NCBI GenBank assembly: GCA_017553965.1
Contig: JAFZJK010000131.1
Location: forward strand, 1 to 12,217
Reading direction: 5' to 3'
DNA length: 12,217 nucleotides
Source: Lachnospiraceae bacterium
GTDB lineage: Bacteria; Bacillota_A; Clostridia; Lachnospirales; Lachnospiraceae
Part shown: one piece after another, positions 7,468-12,217 of the stretch
Numbering within the stretch: position 1 is the first letter of the stretch
Layout: every line of letters begins with the position of its first letter
Notes under the pieces: model-generated
What the model was told of the DNA's origin: nothing
The model's database searches: none
The model's input: only the letters and a program-made list of their open reading frames with translations
Made by a program: the position numbers and the translations under genes

Positions 7468-8274
7468 TTACATCTCTATTTTAACGATGTGATCCGAAAT
7501 CCTGCATAAAAGCAGATAGATCAGCAGAACTATTGTCATAAATAACACCCCGAACAGATTACCGTACAGTGCAGACACCATATCCGGTGAAAATGCTCTT
7601 AAATATATAAGGATTCCGAACGGGATCAGTTTCATAATATCAGCCTCATACTTTTTCGAGGCTATGACCGTACGCAATTCTCTTTTGAGTTCCACTCTTG
7701 TGTGTATAACATCCGCAGTGGATTTGATTATAAGTATCAGGTTGCCTCCGGTTCTTTTTGCCGTGGCAAATATATCCGCAAAACTCTTTATATCATCGAC
7801 TCCGCTGCGGGTCGAAAAATCAAGAAAAACCTCTTCCACAGTCCTGTTATTCGCAAGTGCTGAAATTATCCCATTAAGTTCTGCCATAATAAGATCATCC
7901 TCAGAATACGAAAGCTTCATATCAAGATATGCTTCCTTTATGGCATTTTCTATGGAATATCCGGATTCCAGTGCACTGCTTATACAATTGATACAATCCC
8001 TGAACTGCATGTTTAGTTTCCACTTTCTGCCTTCTTTGAGCTTTTTACGCGAATCCGCCAGATGATACGGGATAAAAGGAAGAAGAAGTATCGAAAACAG
8101 GATGTTGTTATAGCAAAGAAGTGCAAGAAACACTATGATCAATACCGGTATAAGAATATGCCGTATCAGCTCGCTCCTGCTGAATATATAATTATCATAA
8201 TCCGGCACTTTGAAGCTTTTCTTTGTTTTTGAGTCCACTTCCGACTTTCTGAAGACTGCCGGTAACACGGCCAT
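7468..8274 (-). CDS. tadB: TadB-type pilus assembly platform protein
   Basis: A 268-residue T2SSF-family inner-membrane protein. Two N-terminal hydrophobic segments (about 39-54 and 58-71) follow the phrase DYDNYIFSRSELIRH. The cytoplasmic GspF domain (about 90-212) carries ALESGYSIENAI and FADIFATAKRTGGNL, both typical of TadB, and two C-terminal hydrophobic segments (about 216-228 and 239-258) complete the usual layout. It forms the assembly platform with TadC. The ATG at 8274 has GAGGAGGG 8 nt upstream, so I prefer it to a TTG at 8295. This start lies inside tadA, giving an 80-nt out-of-frame overlap; the conserved DYDNY region itself is encoded there, so the overlap appears real. The end is separated from tadC by only 10 nt. 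Confidence 0.93.
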   Translation of the reverse strand: MAVLPAVFRKSEVDSKTKKSFKVPDYDNYIFSRSELIRHILIPVLIIVFLALLCYNNILFSILLLPFIPYHLADSRKKLKEGRKWKLNMQFRDCINCISSALESGYSIENAIKEAYLDMKLSYSEDDLIMAELNGIISALANNRTVEEVFLDFSTRSGVDDIKSFADIFATAKRTGGNLILIIKSTADVIHTRVELKRELRTVIASKKYEADIMKLIPFGILIYLRAFSPDMVSALYGNLFGVLFMTIVLLIYLLLCRISDHIVKIEM

Positions 8275-9337
8275 TTTTCTCGCCCTCCTCAACAAAACGG
8301 AAACAGGGATTTAGGATCACTTCATCGTTTTCAAACCCGGCTACTTCCGTTATCTCTATAACCTTCCTGCTTTTGTCCCTGAATCTGCCCAGCTGTATTA
8401 TGATATCTATAGCAGATGCTATCTGGCGGCGTACTGCCAGTAACGGAATATCAGCTCCTAAAAGTACCATGGTCTCCATACGCGAGAGCATATCACGTGT
8501 GGAATTGGCATGCCCTGTTGACATACCGGAATGCCCAGTATTCATAGCCTGAAGCATATCGATACAAGCGGCATCCCTGACCTCACCGATGATAAGACGA
8601 TCCGGTCTCATACGAAGTGAACACTTAATAAGGTCCCGTATGGATATTTCGTTTTTACCTTCTACGTTGGCATTTCGCACTTCAAGGCTAACAAGATTGG
8701 GAATACTCTTTATCTGGAGCTCCGCCGAATCCTCGATAGTTATAACTCTTTGATCTTGTGGGATAAAATTAGATAATGCATTTAAGAATGTTGTTTTTCC
8801 GGAACCTGTGCCTCCGGAAACAAAAATGTTATACCCTGCTATAACAAGGTTTTTTAAGAAGTCCGCAGCTTCTTCCGTAAGTGACCCGTATTCTATAAGC
8901 TTAGAAATTGTCATTACTTCCTGCGGAAATTTTCTGATGGTTATGACCGGCCCGTTTATCGCAATGGGCGGCAATATCATATTTACTCTGGAACCGTCTT
9001 TAAGACGTGCATCGACTATGTGGCTGGCTTCGTTTATTATCCTGTTCGAACCTGCCGCTATCTTTTGGACCACATCATCCAGCTTTTCTTTAGTATCAAA
9101 GCTTATGTCACGCCGGTTGAGCGCACCGTTTTTTTCAATAAAGATATCATCCGTACCATTTACCATTATCTCTGTAATGGATGCGTCGTCCAAAAGTTCC
9201 TGCAGTACATCCAGCCCTCGTATGGATGCATAAATATATGCTTTAAGCCTTAGTTTTTCCTTTAGTGGCAGATAATGTTCACCCGAATATCTTAATACTG
9301 TCTCGGCTATATCGGCATTTATCTCATCATCGTCCAC
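8195..9337 (-). CDS. tadA: TadA/CpaF secretion ATPase (start probably further upstream)
   Basis: A hexameric GspE/CpaF-family ATPase that powers Tad pilus assembly from the cytoplasm. Residues here are numbered from the GTG at 9337 (380 aa). The N-terminal domain has GLDVLQELLDDASITEIMVNG (about 41-61, key ITEIMVNG). All core motifs are intact: Walker A GGTGSGKT (175-182), Asp box TIEDSAELQI (200-209), Walker B LRMRPDRLIIGEVRD (241-255, Glu252) and His box GHSGMSTGHANS (268-279). The C-terminus KLQSAGL is family-like. The GTG has only AAAGG 4 nt upstream. The frame stays open for 25 more codons up to a TAA at 9412-9410, and encodes DKEERKRLCNEVVRRAQNKG, which looks like the native N-terminus of this family. 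No ATG, GTG or TTG exists there; ATT at 9406 or ATA at 9403 would be the start. The 3' end overlaps tadB by 80 nt. Confidence 0.94.
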   Translation of the reverse strand: MDDDEINADIAETVLRYSGEHYLPLKEKLRLKAYIYASIRGLDVLQELLDDASITEIMVNGTDDIFIEKNGALNRRDISFDTKEKLDDVVQKIAAGSNRIINEASHIVDARLKDGSRVNMILPPIAINGPVITIRKFPQEVMTISKLIEYGSLTEEAADFLKNLVIAGYNIFVSGGTGSGKTTFLNALSNFIPQDQRVITIEDSAELQIKSIPNLVSLEVRNANVEGKNEISIRDLIKCSLRMRPDRLIIGEVRDAACIDMLQAMNTGHSGMSTGHANSTRDMLSRMETMVLLGADIPLLAVRRQIASAIDIIIQLGRFRDKSRKVIEITEVAGFENDEVILNPCFRFVEEGEKNGRVTGSLQKVGSGLKNKEKLQSAGL

Positions 9338-9399
9338 TATGCCTTTATTCTGTGCACGCCTTACAACCTCGTTACACAGCCTTTTTCTTTCTTCCTTAT

Positions 9400-10407
9400 C
9401 TATAATACAGTATTACCTCTTTCCTCCAGATATTTTCCGAGCCTGCCGTTAAGCAGTGACTCAAAGCTGTAATCGCCTCTTAAAGTTTCATCCTCAGGTA
9501 TGCGGATCTCCATGGTTTTATCCAAAAGATCACCTTTACCGCAGAACTTTATCTGTCTTTTCCATTCCCTGATCTTTTTCAGGCTCCCGCAGGTATCGAT
9601 GACAGGAGTAAATATCCTGTCGGCCGCAAGCAGCAGCTCCATGCTGGCTGCACCGATAATGCCGACATCCATGACAATACAATCATAAGAGCTGTCTGAA
9701 CACACCTCTTCAACCAGATTATGCATATTTTCCGGTGACATGTCATACAGATCAAACCAATGGGATACTCCGTTAATACACTCCAGATTTCCTTTCTTTA
9801 CGGTGAACCCTTTTATAAAGTCCATAAGCTGCGGCTGCATGCCGTTCAGATAAAATATAACATCGGTCAGGTCCTTCCCCGCAGGATTCTTTTCCTCACC
9901 CGGAAGAGTAAAAAACGGATCAAAGCTTATAAACAGAGTACGGGCATTTCCCGCACAGTATGCAGCTAGTGCAAGCGCAAATGTAGAGCTGTAACTTCCT
10001 CCGACAGGGCTGATGATACAGTAAAGCCTTTTGTTTTTTACTGCGCTTTTCCCTAGGTTTACATCGAACTTAAGCGATGCGTTAAACCTCTGCATTATGG
10101 CCTTCATGATATCCTCTGATGACTGGTATTTAAATATGATGTTACCCATAGCAGATGAATCATTTGCCATGTTTACTTCTGACAATCCGCACACCACGGC
10201 CGAAGGCAGATCCTTTTCACATTCTGTCACATATTCTTCGTCACATAACATGACATCTATTTTGTTATTGCTTATATAATCCCGATAAGCCGCTTCCTCT
10301 GTAAAAACAAGTACTTGAAAGATAACATCCTCATTTCTGTTTAAACTCTTAGCCAGCTCCTCGGCATATTGCCTGTCCTCTGTGCGAATTGCCATTATTC
10401 TCTTCAT
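9400..10407 (-). CDS. tadZ: TadZ/CpaE-like pilus localisation ATPase homologue, atypical Walker A
   Basis: A 335-residue protein, first gene of the operon. Residues 1-112 resemble a degenerate receiver domain (KIDVMLCDEE at 49-58). Residues about 125-320 form a ParA/MinD-like P-loop fold: the Walker A position reads SPVGGSYSST (133-142) with neither the deviant nor the canonical Lys, and YDCIVMDVG (241-249, Asp247) fits Walker B. The C-terminal SLLNGRLGKYLEERG is typical of Firmicute TadZ/CpaE. By family it sits at the pole or membrane and positions the Tad assembly machine. Atypical Walker A motifs are known in TadZ of this group (the Eubacterium rectale TadZ structure), so ATP may bind but hydrolysis is doubtful. 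The ATG has AAAAGGA about 6 nt upstream and a 250-nt leader. Its TAG stop abuts the beginning of the tadA frame. Confidence 0.88.
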   Translation of the reverse strand: MKRIMAIRTEDRQYAEELAKSLNRNEDVIFQVLVFTEEAAYRDYISNNKIDVMLCDEEYVTECEKDLPSAVVCGLSEVNMANDSSAMGNIIFKYQSSEDIMKAIMQRFNASLKFDVNLGKSAVKNKRLYCIISPVGGSYSSTFALALAAYCAGNARTLFISFDPFFTLPGEEKNPAGKDLTDVIFYLNGMQPQLMDFIKGFTVKKGNLECINGVSHWFDLYDMSPENMHNLVEEVCSDSSYDCIVMDVGIIGAASMELLLAADRIFTPVIDTCGSLKKIREWKRQIKFCGKGDLLDKTMEIRIPEDETLRGDYSFESLLNGRLGKYLEERGNTVL

Positions 10408-10439
10408 GTCGATCCTTTTGCTTAAAAAGCATCCTTTCC

Positions 10440-10481
10440 GGGTATAATACCCCCTTTAGCAGGACTTTTCCTAAAAAAGGG
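10440..10481 (-). promoter_or_regulatory. Paired stem-loops in the tad mRNA leader
   Basis: On the minus strand, CCCTTT (10481-10476) pairs with AAAGGG (10457-10452) around a symmetric 3x3 internal loop and an inner stem AGGA/TCCT with an AAAG loop. Next to it is a second palindrome GGGTATTATACCC (10452-10440). The two stems compete for one G at 10452 within a run of five G. A further small hairpin (GCTT-TTT-AAGC, 10430-10420) sits immediately before the tadZ ribosome binding site. This suggests a structured leader that could affect tadZ expression. No ligand-binding motif is recognised. Confidence 0.4.
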
Positions 10482-10636
10482 CGCAAAAATAAAACCCTGA
10501 TAATTTTTAATGTGGGAGGCTCCTGTATGACGGAACAAATAAGAAACTAAAACCCAAATAAAAACTTACATTAAAACGAAAATAAAAATAATTGAAAATA
10601 AAAAACTATGACCTGAAAAATAACTAGAAATAAATA

Positions 10637-10665
10637 TTGCCATCCGTAGATGTTAGCTATATAAT
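10637..10665 (+). promoter_or_regulatory. Sigma-A promoter for the malic enzyme transcript
   Basis: TTGCCA (10637-10642, 5 of 6) and a perfect TATAAT (10660-10665) are separated by an ideal 17 bases. Transcription would begin near 10672, giving a leader of about 112 nt before the malic enzyme ATG. Its -10 box coincides with the -10 box of the opposing pilus promoter. Confidence 0.65.
10641..10652 (-). other. 5'-end hairpin of the tad transcript (UNCG-type loop)
   Basis: The minus strand reads CATC-TACG-GATG, a 4-bp stem closed by C-G around a UACG tetraloop, a member of the very stable UNCG class. With a start near 10654 it would lie at the extreme 5' end of the pilus mRNA, where such hairpins can protect against decay. 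In DNA it overlaps the -35 box of the rightward promoter. Confidence 0.35.
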
Positions 10666-10689
10666 ACTCCTCAAATATTCGTTTGTCAA
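10661..10689 (-). promoter_or_regulatory. Sigma-A promoter for the tad operon
   Basis: On the minus strand a perfect TTGACA (10689-10684) is followed after exactly 17 bases by TATTAT (10666-10661, 5 of 6). Transcription would start near 10654, giving a leader of about 247 nt before tadZ. It is the best minus-strand promoter in the intergenic region. The -10 box is superimposed on the TATAAT of the opposite promoter. Confidence 0.65.
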
Positions 10690-10717
10690 TAAAAAGTGAA
10701 ATTTTTTCAAAAGTAAG

Positions 10718-10746
10718 TTGCATATTCGAAATCTTTGTAATATAAT
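10718..10746 (+). promoter_or_regulatory. Possible second promoter for the malic enzyme
   Basis: TTGCAT (10718-10723, 3 of 6) and a perfect TATAAT (10741-10746) are spaced by 17 bases. It would give a short leader of about 30 nt before ATG at 10784. The -35 box is weaker than that of the promoter at 10637, so it may be a secondary or regulated start. Confidence 0.45.
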
Positions 10747-10783
10747 CATCTCTGATTTATTATTATGGAAAGGAATAAACACT

Positions 10784-11959
10784 ATGAACTACGCAGAGGA
10801 ATCATTAAAGAAGCACTATGAATGGAAGGGTAAGATAGAAGTTATCTGCCGCGCTCCCCTAGTTACAAGAGACGATCTTTCACTCGCTTACACACCCGGA
10901 GTTGCACAGCCCTGTTTAGAGATACAGAAAGATATAGATAAGAGCTATGAGCTTACACGCCGTTCCAATTTAGTGGCAGTCATCACAGACGGAACCGCAG
11001 TTTTGGGACTCGGTGATATCGGACCTGAAGCAGGTATGCCTGTTATGGAAGGAAAATGTGCACTGTTCAAATCCTTCGGTGATGTTGATGCTATTCCTTT
11101 GTGCGTAAAGTCCAAGGACGTTGATGAGATAGTAAAGACCGTAAGTCTTATCTCCGGCTCCTTCGGCGGTGTGAACCTTGAGGATATTTCAGCACCCAGA
11201 TGTTTCGAGATTGAAAGAAGACTTAAAGAGGTCTGCGATATCCCGATATTCCATGACGACCAGCATGGTACCGCAGTAGTTGTACTTGCAGCCATGATGA
11301 ATGCTTTAAAAATCACAGGCAAGAAAATAGATGAAGTAAGAGTAGTAACCAGCGGAGCCGGTGCAGCAGGTATTGCCATCATAAAGCTTCTTATAAAGAT
11401 GGGCTTAAAGGACGTAGTGCTCTGCGACAGAAAGGGTGCCATCTATAAGGGACGTGAAGGTCTTAACCCCGAGAAAGAAGAAATGGCAGCCATCACAAAC
11501 CAGCAGATGAGAAAAGGAACTCTTGCCGATGTACTTAAGGGTGCAGATATATTTATCGGTATTTCAGCTCCCGGTCTGGTAACACCTGAGATGGTTAAGT
11601 CCATGGCTAAGGATCCCATCCTCTTCCCGATGGCTAACCCCACTCCCGAGATCATGCCCGATGAAGCGAAAGCAGCAGGCGCTGCAGTAGTAGGTACCGG
11701 CAGAAGCGATTTCGCAAATCAGATAAATAATGTTCTTGCATTCCCCGGAATCTTCCGTGGAGCACTTGATGTAAGAGCTTCCGATATTAACGACGAGATG
11801 AAGATAGCTGCAGCTAAGGCTATAGCGGGATATATTCCTGAGGACCAGCTTAATCCCGAAAACATCATCCCCTCGGCACTTGATAAAAACGTTGCTAAGG
11901 CTGTTGCAGAAGCAGTTGCACAGGCTGCACGTGATACAGGAGTTGCAAGACTCGCCTGA
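10784..11959 (+). CDS. Malic enzyme, NAD(P)-dependent, short bacterial form
   Basis: A cytoplasmic enzyme of 391 residues that converts malate to pyruvate and CO2 while reducing NAD(P). The length matches the short bacterial form without a phosphotransacetylase-like extension. Visible motifs in order: SLAYTPGVAQPC with Tyr36 (general acid), the ITDGTAVLGLGDIGP segment (67-81), Lys91 in MEGKCALFK (general base), NLEDISAP with Glu133/Asp134 and HDDQHGT with Asp158/Asp159 (metal and substrate), the nucleotide loop SGAGAAG (190-196), ANPTPE (284-289) and NQINNVLAFPG. Asp215 in VLCDRKG ends the second Rossmann strand and hints at NAD, but the same DRKG is common in this family, so cofactor choice is open. 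The ATG at 10784 follows AAAGGAA by about 8 nt; a TTG at 10718 lies within a promoter and is rejected. A LeuA-like gene follows after 53 nt. Confidence 0.96.
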   Translation: MNYAEESLKKHYEWKGKIEVICRAPLVTRDDLSLAYTPGVAQPCLEIQKDIDKSYELTRRSNLVAVITDGTAVLGLGDIGPEAGMPVMEGKCALFKSFGDVDAIPLCVKSKDVDEIVKTVSLISGSFGGVNLEDISAPRCFEIERRLKEVCDIPIFHDDQHGTAVVVLAAMMNALKITGKKIDEVRVVTSGAGAAGIAIIKLLIKMGLKDVVLCDRKGAIYKGREGLNPEKEEMAAITNQQMRKGTLADVLKGADIFIGISAPGLVTPEMVKSMAKDPILFPMANPTPEIMPDEAKAAGAAVVGTGRSDFANQINNVLAFPGIFRGALDVRASDINDEMKIAAAKAIAGYIPEDQLNPENIIPSALDKNVAKAVAEAVAQAARDTGVARLA

Positions 11960-11965
11960 ACCTAC

Positions 11966-11992
11966 TGTCGGCGCTGCCTTGCGGCGACGACA
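11966..11992 (+). other. GC-rich hairpin between malic enzyme and the LeuA-like gene
   Basis: The arms TGTCG/CGCTG (11966-11976) and CGGCG/CGACA (11982-11992) form a stem of ten pairs with one G-A mismatch and one G-T wobble, around a 5-nt loop. It begins 6 nt after the malic enzyme stop. No run of T follows; instead come 4 nt and the AAAGGAG of the next gene. It is better read as a processing or stabilising stem, or a partial attenuator, than as a full terminator. Confidence 0.5.
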
Positions 11993-12012
11993 TATGAAAG
12001 GAGCACCATATA

Positions 12013-12217
12013 ATGATGAACCAAAGAGCCAAAGCTACCGAATTATCGATCAATCCCAATACAAATCTGCTTGAGCAGGATCCTTACTCATACCAGTTAC
12101 AGGATGTTCCGGAGCCCGAACTGTTCCGACTCATATATCCTTACACAGAAGTACCCAAGATCCCATTCAACTACCGCCGTGTTCCCATGAACATGCCGGA
12201 GGATATCTTTATCACAG
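12013..12217 (+). CDS. LeuA/homocitrate-synthase-like DRE-TIM enzyme, N-terminal part only
   Basis: An open frame of 68 codons runs from ATG at 12013 into the window edge. AAAGGAG lies 9 nt upstream; the next codon is also ATG. The peptide contains ELFRLIYPYTEVPKIPFNYR and VPMNMPEDIFIT, which resembles the N-terminal segment I recall in a Clostridial and Spirochaete group of 2-isopropylmalate synthase-like proteins, where it leads directly into the TTFRDGQQ active-site strand. That strand and all catalytic residues lie outside the window, so the substrate (2-oxoisovalerate, pyruvate or 2-oxoglutarate) cannot be decided. It is probably co-transcribed with the malic enzyme, whose product pyruvate feeds branched-chain amino acid synthesis; that link is inference. 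Confidence 0.7.
   Translation, partial: MMNQRAKATELSINPNTNLLEQDPYSYQLQDVPEPELFRLIYPYTEVPKIPFNYRRVPMNMPEDIFIT

Larger units (their letters stand above)
10408..10783. other. Divergent intergenic region, AT-rich, with promoters and tad leader
   Basis: This is 376 nt with no convincing gene on either strand. From 10541 to 10640 the plus strand is almost purely A-rich low-complexity sequence, which makes the pilus transcript very U-rich. Near tadZ (10420-10481) there are several inverted repeats. Near 10637-10746 there are promoters for both directions. A small inverted repeat TGAAA-TTT-TTTCA lies at 10697-10709. I saw no recognisable c-di-GMP riboswitch consensus and no intrinsic terminator. Confidence 0.7.

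Noticed and set aside
8275..8295. TTG start for tadB
   Set aside because: The TTG lies upstream of the strong GAGGAGGG; ATG at 8274 is correctly spaced from it.
10349..10432. A 27-codon upstream ORF overlapping the tadZ start
   Set aside because: Its ATG touches the only GGAAAGG with no spacer, and the peptide is polar with no recognisable feature.
10408..10654. c-di-GMP riboswitch (GEMM) in the tad leader
   Set aside because: I looked because these occur upstream of surface-structure genes, but the conserved GEMM core sequences are not visible on either strand.
10718..10783. TTG start extending the malic enzyme by 22 residues
   Set aside because: The extension overlaps a promoter-like -10 box, and the family N-terminus begins at the ATG preceded by AAAGGAA.
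10945..11442. A 165-codon minus-strand open frame
   Set aside because: It is antisense to the conserved core of the malic enzyme and reads as a low-complexity Ser/Pro/Ala shadow.
11966..11992. Intrinsic terminator after the malic enzyme
   Set aside because: The stem is stable, but no T-run follows and the next ribosome binding site begins 4 nt later.

Overview
The window looks like a low-to-moderate GC, Gram-positive Clostridia genome, most likely Lachnospiraceae. This rests on AGGAGG-type ribosome binding sites, AT-rich codon use, sigma-A style promoters, a Tad pilus locus without any outer-membrane secretin genes, and protein families (DUF5702, DUF6382, Flp1-like pilin, ErTadZ-like TadZ) that I associate with that group. 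No database search was possible, so the genus is not fixed. No transposon, CRISPR array, tRNA or rRNA was seen.

Positions 10407 down to 1 hold one long minus-strand operon for a Tad (tight adherence, type IVc) pilus. In transcription order it contains: TadZ/CpaE-like protein (10407-9400), TadA ATPase (9337-8195, probably starting further upstream), TadB (8274-7468), an enlarged TadC (7457-5967), a tiny Flp1-type pilin (5911-5693), a large coiled-coil DUF5702-type protein (5685-3082), a TadE-like pseudopilin with a duplicated Cys/His module (2918-1905), the TadV/CpaA prepilin peptidase (1905-1477), a second TadE-like pseudopilin (1437-946), and a DUF6382-type membrane protein cut by the window edge (943 to below 1). 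Spacing is tight (overlaps of 80 and 1 nt, gaps of 2-55 nt) except for 163 nt after the DUF5702 gene.

A 376-nt AT-rich intergenic region (10408-10783) separates the pilus operon from a plus-strand metabolic pair: a malic enzyme (10784-11959) and the start of a LeuA/homocitrate-synthase-like DRE-TIM enzyme (12013 onward). The region carries two good opposing sigma-A promoters whose -10 boxes are superimposed at 10660-10666, and a long, U-rich, partly structured leader for the pilus mRNA.

Functionally, TadV would process Flp and the two TadE-like proteins. TadA powers assembly on the TadB/TadC inner-membrane platform, TadZ would position the machine, and DUF5702 and DUF6382 are likely accessory or structural and regulatory parts whose roles are not known. 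The most unusual points are the Ig-like extracytoplasmic insert in TadC, the duplicated metal-site-like module on a pseudopilin, the lack of a canonical start codon at the apparent natural beginning of TadA, and the shared -10 bidirectional promoter with a structured leader. I did not find a wholly new defence or mobile system; the novelty here is within a monoderm Tad pilus.
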